From contig CAZSNT010000003.1 in NCBI GenBank assembly GCA_964607765.1, forward strand, positions 1 through 64,000: a DNA stretch of 64,000 nt, written 5' to 3'. Source of the stretch: CAZSNT01 sp964607765 (GTDB lineage: Bacteria > Verrucomicrobiota > Lentisphaeria > Oligosphaerales > JABHEG01). The notes beneath the pieces were generated by a model, which saw only the letters and a list, made by a program, of their open reading frames with translations, was not told where the DNA came from and did no database searches. Positions 11,414-20,510 of the stretch are shown piece by piece; the stretch's first letter is position 1; each line of letters begins with the position of its first letter. Position numbers and translations under genes: made by a program.

Positions 11414-12486
11414 TGCCTGCCATCGACGAATACCTCATCGGCATGCTCGAGGAGAAGGGCTCGGACTTACACCTCAAGATCGGGCACCCGCCGGGCTTCC
11501 GTATCCACGGCCAGTTGGCCCCGGTCGATGTGCCGCCGTTGACCAAGGAAACGATGACCAGGCTCCTCTCCGAGATCTGCCCGCGTGATCGCTGGCAGCG
11601 CTACATCAAGTCACGCGACCTGGATTTTGCCTACGAGATCCCCGGCCACGCGCGTTTCCGGTCGAACTACCTGTTCGACAGCAACGGCATGTGTGCTGTG
11701 TTCCGGCAGATCCCGAACGAAATCCTGACCATGGAGGATCTGAATTGCCCCGACGCGCTGCGCATGGTCAGCGAGAAGCGCCAGGGCCTGGTGTTTGTCA
11801 CCGGCCCGACGGGAAGCGGCAAGTCCACCACACTGGCCGCGATGGTGGACTACATCAACCGCACGTTCAGCAAGCACATCATCACGATTGAGGATCCCAT
11901 CGAGTTCGTGCATCAGAACCAGCGGTCCGTGATCATCCACCGCGAGGTCGGCGAGCACAGCGACTCGTTTGCCGCAGCGCTGCGCAGTGCCATGAAAGGC
12001 GATCCGGACATCATCCTGGTCGGTGAAATGCGCGAACTGGAAACGATCAAACTGGCGCTCAACTGCGCCTCGATGGGCATGTTGGTCTTCGGCACGCTGC
12101 ACACGAACAGCGCCCCGAAGACGATCGACCGCGTGATCGACGTGTTCCCCGCAGATCAGCAGGACCAGATTCGCACGATGCTGGCGGAAAGCCTGACCGC
12201 GGTCGTATCCCAGCTGCTCTGCCGCCGATCGGACGGCAAGGGGCGCGTGGCCGCGCACGAGATCCTGGTCCGCACGGAAGCCCTTCCCAACACCATCCGC
12301 GAAGGTGCGATTTCCAGCATCAAGACGATCATCGAGGGGGGGGCAACACAGGGGATGTGTTCCATGGACGGTTCCCTCATGGCGCTGCTCGAGGACGACG
12401 TGATCACGCCGATGGAAGCCTACATGAAGGCCAGCAGCAAAGACGAATTCGCCAAGTACATCGAGGAACAGGCAGGGGGGATCTGA
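11413..12486 (+). CDS. pilT: Type IV pilus twitching-motility ATPase PilT/PilU
   Basis: About 357 residues, normal PilT length. It would power pilus retraction as a hexamer at the inner membrane. N-terminal PAS-like part: EEKGSDLHLKIGHPPGFRIHG. Walker A is GPTGSGKSTTLAAM near residue 131, the Asp box is IEDPIEFVH, Walker B with the intact PilT signature is ILVGEMRELETI, and the His box is GTLHTNSAPKTIDR. The chosen ATG at 11413 overlaps the stop of the preceding gene (TGATG); an in-frame ATG at 11401 would add four residues. No other pilus assembly gene (pilB, pilC, pilQ) is in the window. A mixed motor with the longer neighbour is plausible. Confidence 0.92.
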
Positions 12487-12542
12487 CGCGGCGCCGCAAC
12501 CGTTCTTCTTCTCGATGAGGATGCCGTCAGGCACGGAGCGGC

Positions 12543-14753
12543 TTATTTCTGCAGAGCCTTGAGCAGCAGGCCCCCGGTAGCGCTCTTCTCGCGCTTGAAG
12601 TAGTCGAGCGCTGTGTCTCTGCGGCCTGCCCGGTACGCGATCAGGCCGCAGAGCGCGTCGCAACGCGCCGGCGCTGCGCGGCTGATCAGCTCGATCTGGC
12701 TTTTGGCGTGCAGCTGTCGCACCCCCACTGTCAGCGTCATCTGGACCGACCCTTTGCCGCCGGGCGCCTTCATCGTCTGAACGGCTGTCACTTTGCCGTT
12801 CTCCACCGACCTGGGCTCCAGCTCCAGGCTGCCCCGTTCCAGCAAGCGCACGCGCATGGGCTTGCCGATTGACTTGCGGAACTCCTCGAGGACCAGCTCA
12901 TCGCGGCCGGCATACTGTTCGGCCAGCGTCCGGAGCTCCTCCATCTCCGCCTTTGAGGCCGCGGACACGGGCTGCTGCAAGGCTGCGTGAGCGATCTTCG
13001 CGGCAGTCTCGCCCTTGCCGGCGAACAGCGCAGCAATCATGCGCTGTTTGGCCGCCGCGGCCTGTTTCTCTGCTTCTGCGGCCTTGGCCTTCTTCTCGGC
13101 GCGGGCCGCGGCCAGCCTTTTGTCGAGCACCTTTGCCAAGGCGTCCCGGTCAGCTGCCGTCTCGGCCGCAAGAGGTCCATCGTAGGTCTGCACCAGACTC
13201 AGGGCCTCGGTGAGCTTGCCTGCCTGCACCAACGTGTCGCTTCGGGCTGTCAAGTCGGCAACGGTGTCGGCAATGGCCTGCTCCTTGGCGGCTTCCACCT
13301 TGCCCATCATCTCGTCGGCCTGAATCGCGTACTTGGTGCCCGCGGTCTGTTCCTTGACCACGGCGAACTTGGCCAAAGCGGCATCGAAGTCGACGGGATG
13401 CTCTTGCCAGTAACTGGCTGCGTAGTCGAACATCTCCTGCTCCTTCCCGTCGTCTTCATCGGCAACGGGCCCGGCCTCAGGCGCGGCCGACGGCGCTGTG
13501 TCGGGCGCCTGCAGCGGCGTCAGCTGCGCCGGCGCGCGACGGTCCTTTTCAGGCGTCGATTTCGCCGCTCGCATGTGCACGAACGCATACACGAACAGCG
13601 CGAGCGGGACCACGGTCACGAGCGCGTAAAGCAGCAGCTTTGTGCCGACCGACGGCCTGCGTCCCAGCGCCTCGGCAATCTGCTCCACGTCCTTGCGTGT
13701 GATGCGGCTGCCTGCCGAGCCCGCCGCAGCCGACGCGGCACCAACACGCCTCTTTGCTTTGCGCTTGCCGCCGGCAATCGCGGCCGCCGGCCCGGTGGGC
13801 GCCTTGCCGCTGGACAGCGCACGCATTGCGTCGATAAGCTCCTGCCAACTGCTTTGGCGCTGCGCGGGGTCTTTCGCGAGCATCTTGTCGATCAGCGACG
13901 AACACTGCTTGCTGATACTCGGGTTCCGCTCCAGGGCCGGCACGGGCGTCTCCTCGATCTGCATAGTCATCACCGCCACCTGGTTGGCGCCTGCAAAAGG
14001 CACGCGTCCGGTCACACACCGGTACAGCAGAATGCCGAGAGAATAGAGGTCTGCCCGAAAGTCCACCTCCTCGCCCTGCACCTGCTCGGGGCTCATGTAC
14101 TCAGGGGTGCCGACCGTGAACCCGGTCTGCGTCAGCTGCATCGCGTCGTCTGCCAGCGACTTGGCAATGCCCAGGTTCATGAGCAGAGCGTCTCCCGAGT
14201 CGGTCACGTAGACGTTTTCAGGCTTCACGTTCCGGTGCAGGATCTTCCGCTCGCGCCAGGCGTACTGAAGGGCTTCGGCGATCGGGGTGAGCAGTTTGAG
14301 AGCCTGTTTCTCGGCCATGTGCCCATCGTGCTCTTTGAGGCAGAGCCGCAGTGTCTTGCCCGGCTTGTGCTCGGTAACCAGGTAGTAAACACCCGAGTCG
14401 GCGCCCGCGTCAATCGCGCTCAGGATGTTCGGGTGCATGAGGCTCCCGGTGAGCTTCGCCTCGCGTTGGAAGCGCCCCAGCTTCTCGTCGTCATAGGCCA
14501 GTGAAGGCGGCAGTGTCTTGACCATCACGGCCCGATCCATGGCGACCTGATAAGCGAGGAAGGTGTCCCCTGAACTGCTCTCTTCAATGACCTCATCGAG
14601 CCGGTAGCCGTTGCCCAGAACCACGCCCGGCACCACGCCAAGCGCCACGGCGGCCTCGGCGCCACACTGCGGGCAGACAGCCGTATTGGAATCCGGATTC
14701 CTCTCTGCCTTAACACTCTCGCCACACTGCGGGCACTCAAACGGTACGATCAT
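12543..14753 (-). CDS. Membrane-anchored zinc-ribbon pseudokinase
   Basis: 736 residues: an N-terminal zinc ribbon (C7-P-Q-C10, C27-P-Q-C30), a Hanks-type kinase fold (about 50-310), a basic linker, one transmembrane helix (LLLYALVTVVPLALFVYAFV), and a long Ala/Glu/Lys-rich, probably coiled-coil C-terminal region outside the cytoplasm. The ATP lysine remains (AVMVKTLPP) but the catalytic loop reads HRNVKPENV with Asn175 in place of the essential Asp. DFG reads NLG with Asn193, and the glycine loop is SSSGDTF. It is therefore predicted to be catalytically dead. Its ATG (14753-14751) overlaps the stop of the upstream active kinase as ATGA, so the two are translationally coupled. Confidence 0.85.
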   Translation of the reverse strand: MIVPFECPQCGESVKAERNPDSNTAVCPQCGAEAAVALGVVPGVVLGNGYRLDEVIEESSSGDTFLAYQVAMDRAVMVKTLPPSLAYDDEKLGRFQREAKLTGSLMHPNILSAIDAGADSGVYYLVTEHKPGKTLRLCLKEHDGHMAEKQALKLLTPIAEALQYAWRERKILHRNVKPENVYVTDSGDALLMNLGIAKSLADDAMQLTQTGFTVGTPEYMSPEQVQGEEVDFRADLYSLGILLYRCVTGRVPFAGANQVAVMTMQIEETPVPALERNPSISKQCSSLIDKMLAKDPAQRQSSWQELIDAMRALSSGKAPTGPAAAIAGGKRKAKRRVGAASAAAGSAGSRITRKDVEQIAEALGRRPSVGTKLLLYALVTVVPLALFVYAFVHMRAAKSTPEKDRRAPAQLTPLQAPDTAPSAAPEAGPVADEDDGKEQEMFDYAASYWQEHPVDFDAALAKFAVVKEQTAGTKYAIQADEMMGKVEAAKEQAIADTVADLTARSDTLVQAGKLTEALSLVQTYDGPLAAETAADRDALAKVLDKRLAAARAEKKAKAAEAEKQAAAAKQRMIAALFAGKGETAAKIAHAALQQPVSAASKAEMEELRTLAEQYAGRDELVLEEFRKSIGKPMRVRLLERGSLELEPRSVENGKVTAVQTMKAPGGKGSVQMTLTVGVRQLHAKSQIELISRAAPARCDALCGLIAYRAGRRDTALDYFKREKSATGGLLLKALQK

Positions 14754-15706
14754 TGGACTGCTCCGGATGCCGGCGGGTCGAATTCGTAGAGCGATGGACA
14801 AAGCTCCCGCAGATACTTCTCCAACGTCACCACTGTGGGTCCGTAGCCCTTGCGGTAAATGTAGTACTCCAGGTCGTGCGCCAGGTCGTCTGCGTTCGCC
14901 TGCCGTTCGTCCGGCTCGAACGCCAGCATCCTGCGCAGCAGTTTGCGCAGCCTGGAGGGCACGCGCGGCAGCGCGTCCCAGTCCACCCAGCCCTTGGACG
15001 CGGCGAAAACGGGATTCCCGGACCACCTGTCCCGGCCGGGCCTCAACGCCAGCAACTCGAACAGCACGAGTCCCAGCGAGTAGATGTCGGAACGACCGTC
15101 GACCGGTCTGTTCAGCGCCTGCTCTGGCGACATGTACCCATACTTGCCTAGGGTCGCGTTTTCCGCGGCTGGTGCGAGCAGCCGTGTTGCCGCCTGGGCG
15201 ATGCCGAAGTCACCGAGCTTGGGCAGGCCTTCGGTCGTGATCATGATGTTGCGCGGACAGACGTCGCGGTGCACTATGTGCTTGGGTGCCCCGTGTGGAT
15301 CGCGGCGCGAGTGTGCGTAGGCCAGCCCCCGTGCGATGCGGCTGGTAATGAACACGGCCAACTCAATGGGCAGGCGCTGCTGGCCGTGATGCTGGATGAA
15401 TTCGGCCAGCGACAGGCCGTGCACATACTCCATGATGATGTAGTAGCCGCCGCCGGGGTGGCGATTGAGCTGGTATATCTGGATGATATTCTCGTGGACG
15501 AGGTCGGCGACCAGTTTGGCCTCGCCGACGAACATGGCCACAAACTCAGGCCGCTGTGACAGAGCGGGGAGGATCTCTTTGATCGCCACACGCTTCTCGA
15601 ACCCGTCCGCACCGATCTGGGCTGCCTCGAATACGGTCCCCATTCCGCCTGCAGCGATCTCGCGCACAATCCGCAGCTTCGATGTATCACTCAACTCGCG
15701 TGCCAT
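14750..15706 (-). CDS. Ser/Thr protein kinase
   Basis: 318 residues forming a single Hanks-type kinase domain with no membrane segment. The glycine loop is IAAGGMGTVFEAAQ, the ATP lysine is in VAIKEILP, the catalytic loop is HRDVCPRNIM (the usual Lys is Cys but the catalytic Asp is present), the metal-binding motif is GDFGIAQ, and the activation segment ends in YMSPEQAL. The start was placed at the ATG at 15706, which has GGAGG five bases upstream; an in-frame start ten codons earlier is possible. The gene lies 50 bases downstream of mfd and overlaps the pseudokinase by four bases, suggesting that the pair acts as one regulatory unit. Confidence 0.9.
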   Translation of the reverse strand: MARELSDTSKLRIVREIAAGGMGTVFEAAQIGADGFEKRVAIKEILPALSQRPEFVAMFVGEAKLVADLVHENIIQIYQLNRHPGGGYYIIMEYVHGLSLAEFIQHHGQQRLPIELAVFITSRIARGLAYAHSRRDPHGAPKHIVHRDVCPRNIMITTEGLPKLGDFGIAQAATRLLAPAAENATLGKYGYMSPEQALNRPVDGRSDIYSLGLVLFELLALRPGRDRWSGNPVFAASKGWVDWDALPRVPSRLRKLLRRMLAFEPDERQANADDLAHDLEYYIYRKGYGPTVVTLEKYLRELCPSLYEFDPPASGAVQ

Positions 15707-15756
15707 CGTTCCTCCGCTCGCCGTTGTGAGTAGCATAGCTCAGCGAACACGTGTGA

Positions 15757-18700
15757 TCAACGCCCTGCCGCGAGTGCTGTGCTCGAGAGCCGCAGCAGCA
15801 GCTTGCACAGTTCGCGAAGCTGGCCGGCCCCAGTGCCGGACTCGAGCTGCGGCAATCTGTTGCGCCGATCCTTGACCAGGCCGCGTTCGGTTTCCAGGAA
15901 CGCCCTTCCCTCCCGGGCTGCCACTGAGATCACGCCCGCCCTCTGCGCCAGAATCCGCACGCGTGCGATCGCCAGCAGGTTCTCAACGGGGCCGGGCCTT
16001 TCGCCGAATCGGTCCGTGAGTTCGCCGGCGAACTGGTCCAGATCCTCCAGTCCGGTGAGCGCGTTGACGCGTCGGTAGCATGCCAGCCGCACCTCCTCAG
16101 AGCCCACGTAGTCCTGCGGGAACGCAGCCAGCTCGCGCCCGCGCCCGTCTTTGACCGCGTAGACAAGCGTGTCGAGGTGCACGGGAATGACGTGCTGCTG
16201 TGCAGACGGCAGATTCTCCTGCCGCGCAACGGCCTCTTTCAGCAACTCGCAGTAGAGCTCGAACCCGACAGCCGCGATGTGGCCGCTCTGCTCCGTGCCC
16301 AGGATGTTGCCCGCACCCCGAATCTCCAGATCGCGCAGGGCCAGCTTGAAGCCTGCCCCCAAGTGCGTGTAACGCCGGATTGCGGCCAGCCGCTGGCGCG
16401 CGTTCTCGGGCAGCGCGCCCATGGGCGGCAGCAGCAGGTAGGCATAGGCCTGCCGGTGGTACCGCCCTACCCTGCCCCGCAACTGGTACAGGTCCGCGAG
16501 CCCGAAACGATCGGCGCGGTCTATGATGATCGTGTTCGCGTTGGGAATGTCCAGTCCGGACTCAATGATCGTCGTGCACACCAGCACGTCGATCCGGCCA
16601 TGCACGAACTGGCTCATGACCTCGGCCAGCGAGTGTCCGGGCATCTGTCCGTGTCCAACGCCGAACCGCGCTTTCGGCAGGAGTTGGCGCAGCCCGGCGG
16701 CAATCCGGTCGATGCTCTGGACGCGGTTGTGCAGGAAATACACCTGTCCGCCCCGCTCCAGCTCGCGCGAGATCGCCTGTCGAATCAAGTCCCAGTCGAA
16801 CTGGGCCACGATCGTTGTGACGGGCAGCCGCTCCGCCGGCGCCGTCATGATCGTGCTCAGGTGCCGCAGGCCTGAGAGGCTGAAGTACAGCGTCCGCGGG
16901 ATTGGCGTAGCGGTCATCGTCAGGATGTCCACATGCGCACGCATCTTCTTCAAACGCTGTTTGTGCGCCACGCCGAACCGCTGTTCCTCGTCGATGATCA
17001 GCAATCCCAGGTCGCTGAACGCGACGTCGCGCTGCAGGAGCCGGTGCGTGCCGATGACGATGTCCACCCGGCCCAGCGCCACCTTCTCGAGCACGGCGCG
17101 CTGTTCCGCCTTGGTGCGGAACCGGCTCAGCACCTCGATCTCGATCGGGTATCCGCCCATTCGCTCCCGGAACGTGACAAAATGCTGCTGCGCCAGCACG
17201 GTGGTGGGCACGAGCACGGCGACCTGTCGGTTGTTCAGCACGGCGCGGAACGCGGCTCGCATGGCTACTTCTGTCTTGCCGTAACCGACGTCGCCGCACA
17301 GCAGCCGGTCCATGGGTTTGTCGCTCTCCATGTCGGTCAGAGTCTCCCGGATCGCCTGCTCCTGATCATCCGTCTCAACGTAGGGGAAGGCCCCGGCAAA
17401 CGCTGTCTCCCAATCCACGGATTGCTCGAAAGCGACCCCGGTCGAACTGCGGCGCAGCGCCTCCAGCCTGAGCAGCTCCGCGGCCAGGTCCCAGGCAGCG
17501 CCGGCCGCGGCATCCTTGGTCGACTGCCATGCCGCGCCGCCCAGGCGGTTGAGTTTCGGCATTTTCTTCGTGCCACCCACGTAGCGAGTCACCAGGTGCG
17601 ACTGATCCAGGGGCACGTAGAGCCTGGCATCGTCATCGAACTCCAGCTCCATGACCTCCTGGAGTTCGCCGGTTGTCTCAATGGTCCTGATCCCGCAGTA
17701 GCGACAGACGCCGTGGCCGGCGTGCACAGCGTAGCTCCCCTCCTCCAATTCAATGGCTTCCCGCCCGCCCAGGTCGAAGTGGTACCGCGCCTTGCGCCGA
17801 CGGTGCGCGTCAGGCTGCCTGCCGAAAATCTCGCGCTCACTCAAGAGCACAACCCGGGCCGGCGGCACGAGCAGGCCGGTGTCCAGCCGATAGGGTTCGA
17901 AGCAGACGTCGAGGTCCGCCGTTTTCGGATCCTCGGCGAGCAGTTCCCGGAACCGCTGCCGTTCGCCCTTGCCGCCGCAGAATGCGACCAGGGCATACCC
18001 GTGCGACTGCCAGCGGAGCAGATGGTCGCGAAGCTGCTGCCAATGCCACAGCACGGCGCCCTCGCCCAGTTCGGGCAACAGCGGCCCCAGTTCGTCGCCC
18101 AGGCTGACGCAATCGGCCCGGATCACCGGCCGCTCCGGCCCGCTGTCGGCGGCCTCGGCAGTGTCTGTCAGCTCCGTCTCCAACAGCAGGATGCGGTCGC
18201 GCCCCGCCACGAACCGATCCCAAGCAGCCAGCGTGGCCGTGTCGGTGTATTGCTCCAAGTGCGCGGAGACGGCTGCTCGTTGACAGACAGCCACGGGAAT
18301 GGCCTGGTCAAAGTAGGCACTGATGCTGGCGCCGCCGTCCCCGCCCGTGCCGCTCACCATGGCACCGCGCGGCACAATCCGCAGTTCCGCCACCTCCCGG
18401 AACGAGCGCTGTGTCTCGGGCAGGAAGAAACGCATCGACTCGACCGTGTCGCCGAAGAACTCGATGCGCACGGGCGCATCGTTCAGCGGCGAGTAGACGT
18501 CCAGAATGCCGCCCCGGCGCGCGAACTCGCCGGGCACGTGGACCTCGAACTCGTTGTCGTAGTCCAACGTGACCAGGCGTTCAGCGAGGGCCTGCGGCGA
18601 CATGGCGCCGTCGCCCACGCGCAGCACGAACGTGTGCTCGGCGAACTCACTGGGCGCAAGCGCCGGGGTCAGCAGCGCCGCGACCGAGGCCACGAACACG

Positions 18701-19035
18701 CCCGGCTCATTGCGCACAACCGCGTCCAGGGCCGCACACCGCGCTGCCTCGTTCTCGGGCAGCCACTGGTTGGCGCGGCCCGTGACCACTTCGGGAATCA
18801 GCACAACCGGCCGCTCATCGCCGACCATCTGCTGGTAGGTCGGCAGCACGATGCTCAGGTCTTCGGCCGTACTGCTGTCCGGCGCGACAATGAGGAGGCG
18901 GTTCGGTGTCACTGACATCACGCGGGCAAGGGTGATGCCGACCGTCACCGGATCGGGCAACGCGAAGCGTACCACGGCCGAATCTGTCCGGCATGCGTCA
19001 CACCACGCGACCAGTCTTTGCTTCCACTCGTGCAT
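15757..19035 (-). CDS. mfd: Transcription-repair coupling factor Mfd
   Basis: 1092 residues, near the usual 1100-1150. Mfd pushes stalled RNA polymerase off damaged DNA and recruits UvrA. N-terminal UvrB-like non-catalytic modules run to about residue 400, then the RNA-polymerase-interacting CarD-like domain (GSYAVHAGHGVCRYCGI). The RecG-like motor has Walker A LLCGDVGYGKTEVAMRA, motif II IIDEEQRFGV, motif III TMTATPIPRTL, motif VI around QLRGRVGRYHRQAYAY, and the C-terminal TRCF domain near 950-1060. The minus-strand gene runs divergently from the sigma-factor gene at 19262 and leads into two kinase genes 50 bases downstream. Confidence 0.96.
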   Translation of the reverse strand: MHEWKQRLVAWCDACRTDSAVVRFALPDPVTVGITLARVMSVTPNRLLIVAPDSSTAEDLSIVLPTYQQMVGDERPVVLIPEVVTGRANQWLPENEAARCAALDAVVRNEPGVFVASVAALLTPALAPSEFAEHTFVLRVGDGAMSPQALAERLVTLDYDNEFEVHVPGEFARRGGILDVYSPLNDAPVRIEFFGDTVESMRFFLPETQRSFREVAELRIVPRGAMVSGTGGDGGASISAYFDQAIPVAVCQRAAVSAHLEQYTDTATLAAWDRFVAGRDRILLLETELTDTAEAADSGPERPVIRADCVSLGDELGPLLPELGEGAVLWHWQQLRDHLLRWQSHGYALVAFCGGKGERQRFRELLAEDPKTADLDVCFEPYRLDTGLLVPPARVVLLSEREIFGRQPDAHRRRKARYHFDLGGREAIELEEGSYAVHAGHGVCRYCGIRTIETTGELQEVMELEFDDDARLYVPLDQSHLVTRYVGGTKKMPKLNRLGGAAWQSTKDAAAGAAWDLAAELLRLEALRRSSTGVAFEQSVDWETAFAGAFPYVETDDQEQAIRETLTDMESDKPMDRLLCGDVGYGKTEVAMRAAFRAVLNNRQVAVLVPTTVLAQQHFVTFRERMGGYPIEIEVLSRFRTKAEQRAVLEKVALGRVDIVIGTHRLLQRDVAFSDLGLLIIDEEQRFGVAHKQRLKKMRAHVDILTMTATPIPRTLYFSLSGLRHLSTIMTAPAERLPVTTIVAQFDWDLIRQAISRELERGGQVYFLHNRVQSIDRIAAGLRQLLPKARFGVGHGQMPGHSLAEVMSQFVHGRIDVLVCTTIIESGLDIPNANTIIIDRADRFGLADLYQLRGRVGRYHRQAYAYLLLPPMGALPENARQRLAAIRRYTHLGAGFKLALRDLEIRGAGNILGTEQSGHIAAVGFELYCELLKEAVARQENLPSAQQHVIPVHLDTLVYAVKDGRGRELAAFPQDYVGSEEVRLACYRRVNALTGLEDLDQFAGELTDRFGERPGPVENLLAIARVRILAQRAGVISVAAREGRAFLETERGLVKDRRNRLPQLESGTGAGQLRELCKLLLRLSSTALAAGR

Positions 19036-19062
19036 TTTCGTCCGTATCTGCCGACGCCGTCG

Positions 19063-19090
19063 TTGACCGTACCACTTCGCAAGCTATACT
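19063..19090 (+). promoter_or_regulatory. Candidate sigma-70 promoter for the sigma-factor gene
   Basis: TTGACC (19063-19068) and TATACT (19085-19090) are 16 bases apart, each one mismatch from consensus. They point toward the sigma-factor gene and would give a leader of about 165 bases. The element lies just upstream of the divergent mfd start. Confidence 0.5.
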
Positions 19091-19261
19091 ATCAGCCGCA
19101 CCGGTTGTGGCGCAATGCTGATCGCCGATGATTGACAGCCGCAGTTCTTTGGGGCTGCAGAGTTGCGCCAAACCTGCGCTGCCGCCAACACCGTGCAGCG
19201 TTTCCTGAAATTGCCGGCGCCTTGATGGCGACAGCTCTCGTGGACACAGTGAGGGACAATC

Positions 19262-20086
19262 ATGCCTGGCCGCAGTGACACCATGAAGGTGTACATGGAA
19301 GACATTGGGCAGATCCCCCTTGTGACTCAACAGGAAGAAGTTGAACTGGCCAACCTGATTGCGCAAGGCTCGGAGGAAGCCCGGGCCAAACTGATCAAGA
19401 GCAATCTGCGGCTGGTTGTGAAGATAGCACACGATTTCAAAGGACTCGGCCTGCCCCTCCTGGACTTGATTTCGGAGGGGAACATCGGGCTGATGCGGGC
19501 CGTCGAGAAGTTCGACCCGACCAAGGGCGCCAAGTTCAGCAGCTACGCGGCGTGGTGGATCAAACAGGCCATGCGTCGCGCGTTGGCGAACCAGAGCCGG
19601 ACAATTCGCATCCCGGTCCAGTCTGCAGGCAAGATCAATCGAATCAAGCTGGCCAGATCACGACTCTCCGAGAAGCTTGGCCGCGAACCGACCGACACGG
19701 AGATTGCCGAGTCTCTGGACTACAGCAAGCGTACCGTAGCGGGCCTGCGACTGGCGGATTTGAAGAGCTTTTCGCTGCATGACCCGATTCAGGAAGGCGA
19801 GTTCGGCAAGTTCGAAGAGATTATAGCGGATCAGACAACGTCCGCGCCGGACAAGGTCCTTGGCCGGACCGAGTCTGTGGGACGGTTATTGAAGTTATTG
19901 GAATCGCTCGATGAGCGTGAGCGGCTCGTGCTCATCATGCGATTCGGGCTTGACGGCCGGCCGCCGCGCACGCTGGAGGAGGTGAGTCGTCACATCTTCC
20001 GCACGCGTGAGCGCGTCCGGCAGATCCAGAATCACGCATTGGCCAAGCTGAAAGAGCTCATGCGGGACGATCTCGTATCGGGCTAA
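19262..20086 (+). CDS. RpoD/SigA-like RNA polymerase sigma factor
   Basis: 274 residues, shorter than a housekeeping RpoD because region 1.1 and the non-conserved insert are missing. Region 1.2 is VYMEDIGQIPLVTQQEEVELA. Region 2 is nearly canonical (NLRLVVKIAH, LDLISEGNIGLMRAVEKFDP, FSSYAAWWIKQAMRRAL) and carries the -10-recognition and melting residues. Region 3 follows, and region 4.2 is RTLEEVSRHIFRTRERVRQIQ. In layout it resembles RpoS/SigB-type group 2 factors. ATG at 19262 with GAGGGA six bases upstream. rpsU follows 56 bases later in the same direction, recalling the rpsU-rpoD linkage of many bacteria. Confidence 0.9.
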   Translation: MPGRSDTMKVYMEDIGQIPLVTQQEEVELANLIAQGSEEARAKLIKSNLRLVVKIAHDFKGLGLPLLDLISEGNIGLMRAVEKFDPTKGAKFSSYAAWWIKQAMRRALANQSRTIRIPVQSAGKINRIKLARSRLSEKLGREPTDTEIAESLDYSKRTVAGLRLADLKSFSLHDPIQEGEFGKFEEIIADQTTSAPDKVLGRTESVGRLLKLLESLDERERLVLIMRFGLDGRPPRTLEEVSRHIFRTRERVRQIQNHALAKLKELMRDDLVSG

Positions 20087-20142
20087 CGTCATGTTGACCC
20101 GGCTGGCCATGGAAACAGAAAGGGTAGGTGATACCTCAAGTC

Positions 20143-20304
20143 ATGTCAGAAATCAGAGCCAGAAGAGGCGAACCAATCGATCGAGCGTTGCGACGCTTGA
20201 AAAAGAAGATGGACAAAGAAGGCACGATGAAGGAACTCCGGAATCGGCGCCACTACGAGAAGCCCAGTGAGGCGAAACGGCGCAAGCGCCGGCGCTCACG
20301 CTGA
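20143..20304 (+). CDS. rpsU: Small ribosomal subunit protein bS21
   Basis: A 53-residue, very basic protein beginning MSEIRARRGEPIDRALRRLK and ending in an arginine-rich tail. It shows the bS21 hallmarks: the E/P-x-x-x-A-LRR-LKKK helix, then KELRNRRHYEKPSEAKRRK. It binds the platform of the 30S subunit near the anti-Shine-Dalgarno region. The gene sits 56 bases downstream of the sigma-factor gene and is closed by a strong intrinsic terminator at 20332-20399. It is easily missed because it is so short. Confidence 0.93.
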   Translation: MSEIRARRGEPIDRALRRLKKKMDKEGTMKELRNRRHYEKPSEAKRRKRRRSR

Positions 20305-20331
20305 CCCGAACGGTTCTGCCGAAGACAATCC

Positions 20332-20399
20332 AACGACCCGGTTGCCATGTCCCCCGCGACACGCTGCGGAGCACATGGCAGCCGGGTCGTTCTTTTTCC
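20332..20399 (+). terminator. Rho-independent terminator after rpsU
   Basis: Bases 20332-20350 (AACGACCCGG...) pair with 20373-20391 (...CCGGGTCGTT) over 19 positions with one G-U wobble, closing a loop of 22 bases. The stem is followed directly by CTTTTTCC. This should end the sigma factor-rpsU transcript. Confidence 0.88.
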
Positions 20400-20403
20400 T
20401 GCC

Positions 20404-20510
20404 GTGTCGATTGTCGGACTTGCCAACGACGTTGCGGGGGACCGGCCTCTGGCTCGGCCCCGCCGGTGTCGATTGCGGTCGATTGCGGTCGGTAGAGAGA
20501 CAATCGACAC
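20404..20510. repeat. Inverted repeats downstream of uxaC
   Basis: The 12-mer GTGTCGATTGTC at 20404-20415 is exactly complementary to GACAATCGACAC at 20499-20510, and GTGTCGATTG recurs at 20466-20475 with CGATTGCGGT repeated at 20470-20489. The right arm touches the uxaC stop codon. On the minus strand this can fold as a hairpin after uxaC, but no U-run follows, so it is not called as an intrinsic terminator. Confidence 0.5.

Noticed and set aside
16933..18915. Plus-strand open frame of 660 codons inside mfd
   Set aside because: It is antisense to strongly conserved Mfd motifs and has no recognisable domain.
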